Shown here: positions 1 through 8,404 of the stretch, one piece after another
Layout: every line of letters starts with the position of its first letter
Position numbering within the stretch: position 1 is the stretch's first letter
From: Paenibacillus tritici
Lineage (GTDB): Bacteria > Bacillota > Bacilli > Paenibacillales > Paenibacillaceae
DNA length: 64,000 nucleotides
Assembly (NCBI RefSeq): GCF_013204885.1
Contig: NZ_JABMKX010000001.1
Span: 477,284 to 541,283 of the forward strand
Direction of reading: 5' to 3'
Made by a program: the position numbers and the translations under genes
Notes under the pieces: model-generated
Databases searched by the model: none
What the model was told of the DNA's origin: nothing
What the model saw: only the letters and a program-made list of their open reading frames with translations

Positions 1-4
1 TGCT

Positions 5-1213
5 ATGAGATCGTTGACTGAGCTATTTAAAATTGGCAGCGGACCGTCCAGCTCCCATACTATGGGGCCGGAGAAGGCGGCCGGGATCTTCAAATCAGAG
101 AATGAAGACGCAGATGAGTTCAAGGCGTTGATCTATGGTTCCCTTGCCAAAACAGGCAAAGGCCATTTGACGGACAAGGCTATTCTTAGAGCACTTTCAC
201 CCGTTCCGGCGGAGGTTGAATTTGTTCCACAGGCTGATTTTGTTCTGCCGCATCCCAATACGATGGACTTGTTCGCTTACAGAGAAGGGCAGCAAACCGC
301 ATCCATGCGTGTTCTAAGCATCGGCGGAGGGGATATCGTTATTGAAGGGCGGGAGGAGGTGCGGGGACCTGATGTCTACCCGGAGAACAGCTTTGCTGAG
401 ATCAGTACCTTTTGTAAAGCGAATCATATCCGCTTAAGCGATTACGTTGAGCAGCGTGAAGGCAAACAGATCTGGGATTTCCTCCAAGGAATTTGGGAAG
501 CGATGAAGCGTTCGATCGACGAAGGGCTGTCTGTCACAGGTATTCTGGAGGGCGGTCTGAATGTCGAACGCAAGGCGAAATATCTGTATCATCAGCGGGA
601 TACGGATGAGAGCCCGGAGACGAGGGAGAACCGGATCGTCAGTGCGTACGCTTTCGCCGTCAACGAACAGAATGCCGCCGCCGGCACAGTCGTAACGGCT
701 CCAACCTGCGGGGCCTGCGGTGTTGTACCCGCCTCGCTCCGTTATATGCAGGAGAAGCTGCAAGTCCCGGACGAACAGATTCTCCGGGCTCTGGCGGTCG
801 GCGGACTCATCGGCAATCTGGTCAAGCAGAACGCCTCGATCAGCGGTGCTCAGTGCGGCTGCCAGGCGGAGGTGGGCACGGCTTGCTCTATGGCAGCGGC
901 AGCGCTGGCTGAACTGTCCGGGATGGAGATCGGCCAGATTGAGTATGCGGCGGAGGTTGCCATGGAGCATCACTTGGGGTTAACCTGTGATCCGATTAAC
1001 GGATTGGTTCAGATTCCTTGCATCGAGCGTAATGCGGTCGGTGCGATGCGGGCGATCAATGCGCTGAGTCTGGCTAAGTTCTTGTCAGGTACCCGGAAGA
1101 TATCCTTTGATCTGGTTGTACAGACCATGTACGAAACTGGCCTGGATATGAACAGCAGGTACCGTGAAACTTCAGAGGGCGGGCTCGCTAAGTTCTACAA
1201 CATGGGCAGTTAA
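5..1213 (+). CDS. sdaA: L-serine dehydratase, single-chain, iron-sulfur
   Basis: Deaminates L-serine to pyruvate and ammonia in the cytosol; 402 aa, the length of the fused beta+alpha form. The N-terminal beta part carries the signature KIGSGPSSSHTMGPEKAA at residues 9-26. The alpha part has the conserved cysteines expected to hold the [4Fe-4S] cluster, in TAPTCGACG (about 234), QCGCQ (about 284) and LTCDP (about 327). Only four bases lie upstream, so its ribosome binding site and promoter are outside the window; the protein itself looks complete because its N terminus matches the usual family start. It is followed by a hairpin terminator, so it probably ends its transcription unit and is not joined to the sugar genes downstream. 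Confidence 0.95.
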   Translation: MRSLTELFKIGSGPSSSHTMGPEKAAGIFKSENEDADEFKALIYGSLAKTGKGHLTDKAILRALSPVPAEVEFVPQADFVLPHPNTMDLFAYREGQQTASMRVLSIGGGDIVIEGREEVRGPDVYPENSFAEISTFCKANHIRLSDYVEQREGKQIWDFLQGIWEAMKRSIDEGLSVTGILEGGLNVERKAKYLYHQRDTDESPETRENRIVSAYAFAVNEQNAAAGTVVTAPTCGACGVVPASLRYMQEKLQVPDEQILRALAVGGLIGNLVKQNASISGAQCGCQAEVGTACSMAAAALAELSGMEIGQIEYAAEVAMEHHLGLTCDPINGLVQIPCIERNAVGAMRAINALSLAKFLSGTRKISFDLVVQTMYETGLDMNSRYRETSEGGLAKFYNMGS

Positions 1214-1239
1214 CTGATAATGATATCGCTATAGAAGAA

Positions 1240-1285
1240 GAACGTCCCTTGCTGCCGGTTGGCAGAAGGGGCGTTCTTTCGTTTT
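1240..1285 (+). terminator. Rho-independent terminator after sdaA
   Basis: GAACGTCCCTT at 1240-1250 pairs with AAGGGGCGTTC at 1266-1276 with one unpaired base, followed by a T-rich tail. It lies 27 bp after the sdaA stop. Confidence 0.75.
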
Positions 1286-1405
1286 GCGGGAGGATCTGTA
1301 GGACGGAGCCTGCTGTAAGAAAAGAAGTGATTTGACGGAGGGCGGCCGGGATGAGAAAATGTATGCGTGTACATGCAGCAGTGAATTAAGTAGAGGAGGC
1401 ACCAA

Positions 1406-2566
1406 ATGGAACAGCTACGCATTGGAATGATAGGTTATAAATTCATGGGCAAGGCCCACAGCAACGCCTACCGCAGTCTGCCGATGTTCTTCCCGAAGGC
1501 CGTCAAACCGCAAATGTCCGTCATCTGCGGACGCAATGAGGAAGCGGTTACAGAGGCGGCAGCACAGCTTGGCTGGTCGGAGAGTGTAACCGACTGGAAA
1601 GAGCTGATCGGGCGTGACGATATTGATCTGGTCGATATCAACGCGCCGAGCAATGCCCATAAAGAGATAGCTCTTGCAGCCGCGGCGGCAGGCAAGCATA
1701 TTTTTTGTGAGAAGCCGCTGGCCCTGAATCTGGAGGATTCCCGTGAAATGCTGGAGGCCGCAGAAGAAGCGGGAATCGCTCATATGATCGGCTTCAACTA
1801 CCGGTTCTCCCCGGCTGTCAGACTGGCCAAACGGCTGATCGAGAGCGGGCGTCTGGGTACAATCTATCATTTCCGTGCCTGGTTCCTGCAGGACTGGATT
1901 CTTGACCCGGAATTCCCGCTCGTCTGGCGGCTGCAGAAAGAGATTGCAGGCTCGGGATCGCATGGCGATCTGGGGGCGCATCTGATTGATCTGGCTCATT
2001 TCCTGGTAGGGGATGTGCAGGAGGTCATCGGCATGAGCGAGACCTTCGTCAAGGAACGGCCGCTGGCCACGGAAATGACAGGTCTGAGTGCCAAGGCAGG
2101 CAAGGATGCCCCGCGTGGTCCGGTAACCGTGGACGATGCGACATTGTTCCTGGCCCGTTTTGCAAACGGTGCCCTGGGCAGCTTTGAGGCTACACGTTTT
2201 GCTGCCGGACACCGGTCCACGAATTCTTTTGAGATTAACGGCAGTCTGGGCAGTGTGAAATTTGATTTCGAGCGGATGAATGAGCTGGAGGTCTATCTGA
2301 CCTCGGATGACGAGGATGTGCAGGGCTTCCGCCGGGTGCTTGCGACCGATCCGTCCCATGACTATGCGGAGGCCTGGTGGCCGCCGGGTCATACTATCGG
2401 CTTCGAGCATACATTCATTCATGAGATGCTGGAGCTGTCCAATGCCATCGCCGAAGGACGTCAGCCGGAGCCGAACTTCAAGGACGGCGTGAAATGTCAG
2501 GCGGTACTTGAAGCTGTAGAACGTTCGATTGAGCAGCGGCGCTGGGTTCCAATATCCGAAATGTAA
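1406..2566 (+). CDS. Gfo/Idh/MocA family oxidoreductase
   Basis: NAD(P)-dependent sugar or polyol dehydrogenase-like protein, 386 aa. The N-terminal Rossmann fold begins RIGMIGYKFMGKAHSNAY (residues 5-22), a variant of the family's glycine-rich loop. The family EKP motif is in FCEKPLALN (about residue 101), and the C-terminal domain has a typical GDLGAHLIDLAHFL helix around residue 191 with the His and Asp usually placed at the active site. The start is set by AGAGGAGG about 8 bp upstream. It sits next to an AraC regulator, a TIM-barrel isomerase and a second Gfo/Idh/MocA gene, so a role in catabolism of an inositol- or keto-sugar-like compound is likely. The actual substrate cannot be read from the sequence. 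Confidence 0.9.
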   Translation: MEQLRIGMIGYKFMGKAHSNAYRSLPMFFPKAVKPQMSVICGRNEEAVTEAAAQLGWSESVTDWKELIGRDDIDLVDINAPSNAHKEIALAAAAAGKHIFCEKPLALNLEDSREMLEAAEEAGIAHMIGFNYRFSPAVRLAKRLIESGRLGTIYHFRAWFLQDWILDPEFPLVWRLQKEIAGSGSHGDLGAHLIDLAHFLVGDVQEVIGMSETFVKERPLATEMTGLSAKAGKDAPRGPVTVDDATLFLARFANGALGSFEATRFAAGHRSTNSFEINGSLGSVKFDFERMNELEVYLTSDDEDVQGFRRVLATDPSHDYAEAWWPPGHTIGFEHTFIHEMLELSNAIAEGRQPEPNFKDGVKCQAVLEAVERSIEQRRWVPISEM

Positions 2567-2578
2567 AGCAAGACAGGG

Positions 2579-2613
2579 AAACACCGCCGGCTGCTTTGTG
2601 GCTGGCGGTGTTT
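2579..2613 (+). terminator. Rho-independent terminator
   Basis: AAACACCGCC at 2579-2588 pairs with GGCGGTGTTT at 2604-2613. It follows the dehydrogenase stop by 12 bp. The hairpin has A-rich and T-rich flanks and could also work for the convergent AraC gene. Confidence 0.7.
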
Positions 2614-2640
2614 GGTGTGGCTGGAATGCAAAGGCACAAC

Positions 2641-2742
2641 GGCCAAATGTAAACGAAAAACCGAACACAATTGGACTGGACGCGCTACGTAGGCCGAATG
2701 TAATCGAAAAACTGAACACAATTGGACTGGACGCGCCGCGTC
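2641..2742. repeat. 51-bp intergenic repeat, two tandem copies (family 3, copy A)
   Basis: Two units, starting at 2641 and 2692, share the core GAACACAATTGGACTGGA, and each carries a CCGAATGTAA-like left arm. The left arm and the right part (ACAATTGG) form an imperfect dyad around a run of A. The same unit occurs twice again at 33020-33103. It lies between convergent genes. Confidence 0.8.
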
Positions 2743-2745
2743 AGG

Positions 2746-3639
2746 TTAGGCCTGTTTTCGTGCCTGGGAAGGGGTAAGGCCCTTGTACTGCTTGTACAGC
2801 TTGGTGAAGTAATTCGGATTATCGCAGCCGACCCGGCCTGAGATCTCGGTAATGGTCAAGTCCGTCTCCAGCAGCAGCCGCTGGGCCTCATCCATTCTGC
2901 AGAAATTCATATAATCAATGAAGGTCCGGCCGGTCAGCTTCTTGAAGGTTTTGCAGAAGTGAAAAGGGTTCAGGTTAACGAATCTGGCGGCAGCTTCAAT
3001 GGATAATCGCTGATCCGCATGCTTCTCCAGGTGCTCCAGCAGCGGCTTGAAGCGTTCACGGTGGACCGAATGGCGTTCACTCTGCTCCCGCTCATTCCGC
3101 TGCCGGGCCGGGAAGCTCCGGGACAGCAGGGTGAAGAACAGGTGCAGCTGATTTTTGACCACAAGCTGAAAAGCCGGCTCCTTCGCCTCCACTTCATGAA
3201 TCACCCGCTCCAGTAAAGGATAATAGGCTGCGCATTCCGGATTCTGTGCGGCGGGCATCACCGGGAACTGATTGAGATTATGGAGATACGGAGCCACAAA
3301 TTGCTCATGCTGGGAATCCTGGTTCCGGTCCTTGAACAGAGAGGCATGGAACACAATAGACACATAAGACAGATCGCCGCTATACCGGCTATAGCCGACA
3401 TGAAGCCCTCCGGAAGGTACGATAAGGACGTCACCGGGTCCGGCTTCATAGGGTTTGCTGTTCACATGGAAGGTGGCTTGTCCTTCGCGCATCACGATAA
3501 TCTCGAAATGCTCATGCCAGTGCAGGAACAGGATATTCTGCTCAGGCTTCAGGTCCCGGAAGGTATTGAAGAACAAGCGGAACGGATACGTTTTCTCTTC
3601 GAGCTTAGGATATTCCTTCAGTTCTTTCGGATAGGTCAT
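2746..3639 (-). CDS. AraC family transcriptional regulator with cupin sensor
   Basis: Sugar-responsive DNA-binding protein, 297 aa from the ATG at 3639. The N-terminal half is a cupin-like sensor (HWHEHFEIIVMREGQATFHV, then GPGDVLIVPSGGLHVGY). The C-terminal 100 residues hold the two helix-turn-helix motifs of the AraC fold: LSIEAAARFVNLNPFHFCKTF, then ITEISGRVGCDNPNYFTKLYK. A longer frame reaches a TTG at 3660, but GGGAG at about 3652-3656 fits the ATG at 3639 better. It is divergent from the isomerase at 3765 and convergent with the dehydrogenase at 1406, so it probably controls this sugar module. Confidence 0.88.
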   Translation of the reverse strand: MTYPKELKEYPKLEEKTYPFRLFFNTFRDLKPEQNILFLHWHEHFEIIVMREGQATFHVNSKPYEAGPGDVLIVPSGGLHVGYSRYSGDLSYVSIVFHASLFKDRNQDSQHEQFVAPYLHNLNQFPVMPAAQNPECAAYYPLLERVIHEVEAKEPAFQLVVKNQLHLFFTLLSRSFPARQRNEREQSERHSVHRERFKPLLEHLEKHADQRLSIEAAARFVNLNPFHFCKTFKKLTGRTFIDYMNFCRMDEAQRLLLETDLTITEISGRVGCDNPNYFTKLYKQYKGLTPSQARKQA

Positions 3640-3764
3640 GAGTGGATTCAACTCCCGCAAGATTCAGCTAGTTTAGCACAAGATAAGTAGAGATTTTGCC
3701 CGAAATGAGGGATATACTTGGAATGTTGAATTAACTATAAACCAATATTGGAGTGGTATACAAG

Positions 3765-4652
3765 ATGCAGAATACACTAAGAATCGGAACACTGGTTGGA
3801 GGCGGGGATGCGGTTAGAGTCATTCCACAGATTGTAGGTCATGGATTTGAATCCTTCAGCCTGACCTTCTGGCAGACAACGGGTGCCATAGATCTCACAG
3901 AAACTGCGGCACGGGTGCGTGAATTGGCTGCGGAGCATGATTTCACAATTTCTTCTGTCGGCATATTCGGGAATCCGCTTACAGGTACAGGCGACAATTC
4001 GGATACGCTTGCAAGCTGGGAGCGGCTGATTGATCATGCCCATTTGTTCGGTACCGATCTGGTGTCCGGCTTCACCGGGCGTCTGCCTGGGGTTTCGATA
4101 GATGAGTCGATTCCGAAGTTCGCGGAGGTGTTCGGTGAATTGTCCAGAAGAGCGGCGGAGCGGGGTGTCAAGATCGCATTTGAGAATTGTTCGATGGACG
4201 GCAACTGGCGGACGGGAGACTGGAATATTGCCCATAACCCTACAGCCTGGGAGAAAATGTTCAACGCAGTGAACGCCGATAATCTGGGTCTGGAATGGGA
4301 GCCCTGCCACCAGATGGTGCAGCTGATTGATCCGATTCCTCAGTTGCGCAAATGGACGGACAAGATCTTCCATGTCCATGGTAAAGACGCAACCATCGCC
4401 TGGGATATTGTTAAGGAATACGGAATCCACGGACCCCAGCCTTATGTGTGGCACCGGACGCCCGGCTTCGGAGATACGAACTGGACCGATGTCATCTCTA
4501 TTCTCCGCCAAGCCGGGTACAAGGGTACGATTGATATTGAAGGCTGGCATGACCCCGTCTACCGTGACGACCTGGAGATGACCGGGCAGGTGCACGCACT
4601 GAATTATCTCAAAACCTGCCGGGGCGGCAGCTTCGTGCCCAATCCGGTATAA
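3765..4652 (+). CDS. sugar phosphate isomerase/epimerase (xylose isomerase-like TIM barrel)
   Basis: Member of the AP-endonuclease-2/xylose-isomerase TIM-barrel superfamily, 295 aa. Visible features are the metal-ligand stretches FENCS (about residue 143), LEWEPCHQMVQLIDPI (about residue 176), a HVHGKDA strand (about residue 204), and the C-terminal DIEGWHDP with its acidic metal ligand. GGAG at 3750-3753 is 11 bp from the ATG at 3765; the alternative GTG at 3753 overlaps that GGAG and is less likely. The next dehydrogenase starts 17 bp after the stop, so the two are co-transcribed. It probably interconverts a keto-sugar or inosose that the neighbouring dehydrogenases make or use. Confidence 0.85.
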   Translation: MQNTLRIGTLVGGGDAVRVIPQIVGHGFESFSLTFWQTTGAIDLTETAARVRELAAEHDFTISSVGIFGNPLTGTGDNSDTLASWERLIDHAHLFGTDLVSGFTGRLPGVSIDESIPKFAEVFGELSRRAAERGVKIAFENCSMDGNWRTGDWNIAHNPTAWEKMFNAVNADNLGLEWEPCHQMVQLIDPIPQLRKWTDKIFHVHGKDATIAWDIVKEYGIHGPQPYVWHRTPGFGDTNWTDVISILRQAGYKGTIDIEGWHDPVYRDDLEMTGQVHALNYLKTCRGGSFVPNPV

Positions 4653-4668
4653 ACAGGAGGAACAACCT

Positions 4669-5712
4669 ATGACGGCAGAGTATCGTGTAGTTGTGGCGGG
4701 CTGCGGGGGAATGGCTAATGAATGGATCAGCTATGCACGGAAACATGATGAAATAGAGATCGTAGCCCTTGTGGATCTTCGGCCGGAATCCGCTCAGGCT
4801 ATGGCGAAGAAGCACGGGCTTACCTGCCCGGTATTTACCGAGGTGTCTCAGGCTCTTGCGGCTACGGCAGCTAATCTGGTATTCGATGTGACCGTGCCTT
4901 CCAGCCACTTCAGCATTGCCAGTACGGCGCTTGAAGCAGGGTGTCATGTCTTCAGCGAGAAGCCGCTGGCAGAGACGATGGCAGAGTGCAATGAGATCGT
5001 TAGTATCGCCGGACGTACCGGGAAGAGCCATGCGGTAATGCAGAACCGCCGGTATGATCCGCGTATCCGCTCCTTGCGGGACTTAATAACGTCAGGGACT
5101 ATAGGCCGGACTGGCTACTTAGGCGCCAACTTCTTTCTGGCACCGCATTTCGGCGGCTTCCGGGATGCGATGGACAGTCCGCTGCTGCTGGATATGGCGA
5201 TCCATACCTTCGATCAGGCCCGCTATATCAGCGGTGCTGATCCTGTAAGCGTATACTGCCAGGAGTTCAATCCGCCCGGGTCATGGTATGAAGGGAATGC
5301 GGCGGCGGTGTGTATTTTTGAGATGTCGGATGGCTCAGTATTCTGTTATCAAGGCTCCTGGTGTGCAGAAGGAGCGCCTACATCCTGGGAGGCTTCCTGG
5401 CGGATACAGGGTGAACGGGGCGCAGCCATCTGGGATGGCCGGGACATGCCATATGCCGAAGTGATTGCGGACCATCAGGAATCCGGGCCCTTCCTCCATG
5501 AATATGTACGGGTAGAGGGGGCAGAGGTGGAGATGGCAGAGACCTTCCACCACGGCTGTCTCGATGAGATGTTCCGTTCGCTTGCCGAGGGCCGGCCGGC
5601 TGAGACGGATTGCCGGGACAACCGCTACAGCATGGCTATGGTGCTTGGCGCACTGGAGAGTGCGCGGACAGGCAGCAAGCTGAGCATCGCGGAATTCATA
5701 CGTGGCGCTTAG
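4669..5712 (+). CDS. Gfo/Idh/MocA family oxidoreductase
   Basis: NAD(P)-dependent dehydrogenase-like protein, 347 aa. The N-terminal Rossmann fold reads VVVAGCGGMANEWI; the family EKP motif is FSEKPLAETM (about residue 104); an active-site region LLDMAIHTFDQARYI lies near residue 175. The start follows an excellent AGGAGG 8 bp upstream of the ATG. It is the second gene of a two-gene operon with the isomerase at 3765. It is only distantly similar to the dehydrogenase at 1406, so the two probably act on different substrates or at different steps. No terminator is obvious after its stop; the following stretch is repeat-rich. Confidence 0.88.
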   Translation: MTAEYRVVVAGCGGMANEWISYARKHDEIEIVALVDLRPESAQAMAKKHGLTCPVFTEVSQALAATAANLVFDVTVPSSHFSIASTALEAGCHVFSEKPLAETMAECNEIVSIAGRTGKSHAVMQNRRYDPRIRSLRDLITSGTIGRTGYLGANFFLAPHFGGFRDAMDSPLLLDMAIHTFDQARYISGADPVSVYCQEFNPPGSWYEGNAAAVCIFEMSDGSVFCYQGSWCAEGAPTSWEASWRIQGERGAAIWDGRDMPYAEVIADHQESGPFLHEYVRVEGAEVEMAETFHHGCLDEMFRSLAEGRPAETDCRDNRYSMAMVLGALESARTGSKLSIAEFIRGA

Positions 5713-5943
5713 CAGCCCGGTATAAGGTGTAGGCGGGGATTCAGAATAAGGGATAAGGTAAGAGATGCAGTCGGAGGTTATAGATAGAGATTTAGAATAA
5801 GGTATAAAGAGGATATAGATCAGGTATACAAAAGTGAAGCTAGAGTTAGCAGGAGGGCAGCCGTGAGGCTGCCCTGTTCTCGTTCTGCTCGTTGTAACGT
5901 GTTGCCCGGTTGCTGCTGGTCGCTGCTGGTTGCTGTGTGGCGG

Positions 5944-6136
5944 AAATAGTTGGATTTTCAACACTTGCTGATGGCCCAAATCAAGACTCCGCCACAGTAG
6001 TTGTATAAACAGCACTTAAATGATCACATTTCAACTTATAGTAGCAAAACTCCCCCCAACAGTTGTATTTTTTCCACTTGCTGTCGGACGATGCTCTGAA
6101 ATCGCGATATTAAGATACGTTTTTCCACTTACTGGT
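5944..6136. repeat. Dispersed palindromic intergenic repeat (family 1, copy A)
   Basis: This occupies most of the gene-free stretch 5713-6302. It is built from modules such as AGTTGGATTTTCAACACTTG, GTTGTATAAACAGCACTTAA and TTTTTTCCACTTGCTG. The modules recur at 27939-28126, 42173-42370 and 45909-46118. The left modules (AGTTGGATAAACA-CACTTAAT type) are roughly the reverse complement of the right ones (TTAAGTG-TTTTTCCACT type), so each copy is an imperfect inverted repeat. Bases 5713-5940 hold purine-rich sequence with near-repeats of ATAAGGTATA and no recognisable gene. Confidence 0.7.
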
Positions 6137-6302
6137 TGGCGAGGGATGTTATTGTTGCTCGGGTATGTGCATGTTGTTCGATATATTCGACTGTAAAAGT
6201 CACATTAATCCATAATTGTCTGACATCGCTGTATTCCTGAGCGTTCGGATGAAGATTAGAATGAAGACAAGGGATTAAATGGTTAACACAGGAGTGATCC
6301 AA

Positions 6303-6854
6303 ATGAAGGAAGCGTTAAGAGTAGTGATTGGAAGCGGGGCAAGTCCGCACAACCGGGGATGGCTGCATACGGAGGAGTCTGAGCTTAATCTGCTGCATGA
6401 AGAGGAGTGGTCCCGTAGATTCAGAGCGGGTTCTCTGGAAGCCATCCTTGCCGAGCATGTCTGGGAGCATCTGACGTATGAGGAGGGAGTGCAGGCGGCA
6501 AGAAATATTTACCCCTACTTGTCACCTGGCGGATATATCCGCTGTGCCGTACCGGATGGGTATTTTCCGGATGAAGCTTATCAGAATATTGTTCAGGTCG
6601 GAGGACCGGGTCCCTTGGACCATCCGGCCGCATCCCACCGTATCGTACATAATTACATCACACTTCGCAACATGTTCATTGCTGCCGGGTATGAGGTCAA
6701 ACTGCTGGAATATTGTGATGCATCAGGCCATTTTCATTACAATCAATGGGATGAAGAGGGAGGATTTATCTATCGTTCTAAGCGCTTTGACCACCGTAAT
6801 ACAGAGGGAAAGTTAGGTTTTGTCTCACTGATTGTAGACGCAGTCAAGGCCTGA
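6303..6854 (+). CDS. SAM-dependent methyltransferase-like protein
   Basis: 183 aa from the ATG at 6303, chosen because GGAGTG lies 8 bp upstream; an in-frame ATG at 6279 lacks a site. The start VVIGSGASPHNRGWLHT resembles the glycine-rich motif I region of predicted class I methyltransferases. The middle holds FRAGSLEAILAEHVWEHLTYEE, followed by YLSPGGYIRCAVPDG, the usual H-x-LxP-GG pattern after motif II/III in that fold. It is shorter than typical complete enzymes (about 200-250 aa), so it may be a compact family member with another substrate or no activity. No operon partner is visible: it lies alone between a repeat and a convergent gene. Confidence 0.65.
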   Translation: MKEALRVVIGSGASPHNRGWLHTEESELNLLHEEEWSRRFRAGSLEAILAEHVWEHLTYEEGVQAARNIYPYLSPGGYIRCAVPDGYFPDEAYQNIVQVGGPGPLDHPAASHRIVHNYITLRNMFIAAGYEVKLLEYCDASGHFHYNQWDEEGGFIYRSKRFDHRNTEGKLGFVSLIVDAVKA

Positions 6855-6944
6855 GTACCCATCCGCAGCTTGCAAAAAGGCTGATCTCGGCAGCAACATT
6901 CCGCTGCGCAGAGATCAGCCTGTATTTGGTTCCACCGCTTGTGG

Positions 6945-7151
6945 CTAGAAGCCCCGGTATTGCGGTTCCTCTTTCTCCAGCTCAGTTACGCGTCCTTCGA
7001 CTTGCTGAACAATCTGCTGTGTCTGCTCGGCAGCATTGGTGAACAGGGTTTTGGCTTCCTCGTTCTGTGTCTCCATGGCGAATTGCTCAAGGCTGGCCTG
7101 GGCGCTTTTCAAAGAAGCCACGCAGGTTTTTACTTGGGAAGCAACAGTCAT
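6945..7151 (-). CDS. DUF1657 domain protein
   Basis: 68 aa from the ATG at 7151 (MTVASQVKTCVASLKSAQAS), with GGAGGG about 8 bp upstream; an upstream in-frame start would add 13 residues with no ribosome site. The protein is a small helical bundle with the DUF1657 pattern LKSAQASLEQFAMETQNEEA and many Gln/Glu. DUF1657 proteins are often encoded with SpoVA-type and YetF genes in spore formers. Here the gene is divergent from a YetF gene at 7430 whose own C terminus resembles this protein. Its molecular role is unknown. Confidence 0.85.
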   Translation of the reverse strand: MTVASQVKTCVASLKSAQASLEQFAMETQNEEAKTLFTNAAEQTQQIVQQVEGRVTELEKEEPQYRGF

Positions 7152-7253
7152 CGTATATCCCTCCTTATCTAGAAACGGATCAGAATCCAAAGACTATCGT
7201 GTCTGCATTCCTCCCCTCTTATTCTGGAAACTATTCCCACACCATTAGAAGGC

Positions 7254-7317
7254 GTTGAAGAGTTGTTGAAGAGGCGTTGAAGAGGCGTTGAAGAGTTGTT
7301 TAAGAGGTGTTGAAGGA
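7254..7317. repeat. 11-bp tandem repeat, about 5.8 units
   Basis: Units of GTTGAAGAGGC / GTTGAAGAGTT / GTTTAAGAGGT start at 7254, 7265, 7276, 7287, 7298 and 7309. The last is partial. The array lies between the divergent DUF1657 and YetF genes, about 100 bp from each start. The period is close to one DNA helical turn. Confidence 0.9.
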
Positions 7318-7429
7318 TTTGAAAGGACACGCAGGAAATTTGTTGGTTAATCACCCCCTGTTTTGACAAATACTGAAGCTGACGAGGTAGAGCATGAATA
7401 ACACAAACTCAATACAGGGGGTTACACAA

Positions 7430-8290
7430 ATGCCGGAAGCGCTGGAGGTTGTCCTACGGACCATATTCGCTGTGGTCGTTTTGTTTTTTCTCACCAAATT
7501 GCTGGGGAAACGGCAGGTTTCGCAGTTGTCTTTTTTTGAATACATTACCGGAATTACAGTAGGGAGCTTGGCGGCGTATATCTCGCTGGACACGGATAAG
7601 ACCTGGCACCTCGGCCTGATCGCCTTAGTCGTCTGGGTGGCCTTCTCGCTGGGGATCGAATTCCTGCAGATCAAGAGCAAGAAAGCCCGGGATTTCATTG
7701 ACTTCAAATCGACGGTGCTGATCAAAGACGGCAAGATTCTGGAGAATAATATGAAGAAAGAGCGTCTGAGTACAGATGAGCTGCTGGAGGAGCTGCGGAA
7801 AAAGGATGTCTTCAGAGTAGCCGATGTTGAATTTGCGATCATGGAGTCGGACGGGGCGATTAACGTACTGTTAACCCGGGAGAATCAGCCGCTTACACCT
7901 AAGGATATGGGGATAAAGGTTGCTCCAGAGAAAGAGACACTTGCGGTGATTATGGACGGTAAGGTTATGGATGAACCGCTTGATAACATGAATCTGTCCC
8001 GAAAATGGCTGCAAGGGGAGCTGGAAAAGCTGAATCTGAACGTGGAGGATGTATTCCTGGGTCAGGTGGATTCTTATGGTGAGCTTACCGTCGATCTGTA
8101 TGCGGATAATATGAAGGTGCAGCAGCCTCAGGACAAACCCCAGCTCTATGCGCTGCTGAAGAAATGCGAGGCTGATCTGGAGCTGTTCAGCTTGTCTACC
8201 AAGAATAAGGCGGCCAAGCAGATGTATGCGGGCTGTTCCGATCAGCTGCAGGCTTTGCTGCAGGAGCTGAAGCCCTTTATTCAGAACTAG
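7430..8290 (+). CDS. YetF/DUF421 family membrane protein with C-terminal DUF1657-like domain
   Basis: 286 aa from the ATG at 7430 (MPEALEVVLRTIFAVVVLFF), which has GGGGG 7 bp upstream; an ATG at 7394 would add 12 residues and also has a GAGG, so both are possible. Two to three membrane helices fill residues 1-75, with the family motifs LLGKRQVSQLSFFEYITGIT and GS(L)AA. A cytoplasmic DUF421 domain follows, including the FK/TVLIKDGKI strand and the RKKDVFRVADVEFAI segment. The last 45 residues (LKKCEADLELFSLSTKNKAA) align with the divergent DUF1657 protein at 6945. YetF-type proteins occur in mobile spoVA-type spore operons; no spoVA gene is present here. Confidence 0.88.
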   Translation: MPEALEVVLRTIFAVVVLFFLTKLLGKRQVSQLSFFEYITGITVGSLAAYISLDTDKTWHLGLIALVVWVAFSLGIEFLQIKSKKARDFIDFKSTVLIKDGKILENNMKKERLSTDELLEELRKKDVFRVADVEFAIMESDGAINVLLTRENQPLTPKDMGIKVAPEKETLAVIMDGKVMDEPLDNMNLSRKWLQGELEKLNLNVEDVFLGQVDSYGELTVDLYADNMKVQQPQDKPQLYALLKKCEADLELFSLSTKNKAAKQMYAGCSDQLQALLQELKPFIQN

Positions 8291-8404
8291 CAGTGGTCGG
8301 ATAGAGAGATGAACAGGGCGGATTTTCCATTCAGCGGTAACAGAGGTATACTATAATCGGATTTCATAGAATCTACTTCAAGTACGGGGAGGATGCTGTC
8401 GATT

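Noticed and set aside
1415..2719. 434-aa open frame on the minus strand opposite the first dehydrogenase
   Set aside because: It is antisense to a well-supported gene, has a composition unlike a normal protein (many His, Gln, Arg) and shows no motif or ribosome site.
5335..6015. 226-aa open frame on the minus strand
   Set aside because: It spans the end of the second dehydrogenase and a repeat, and has no family motif or start site.
7169..7369. 66-aa open frame over the 11-bp tandem repeat
   Set aside because: It is caused by the repeat (low complexity, no start site).
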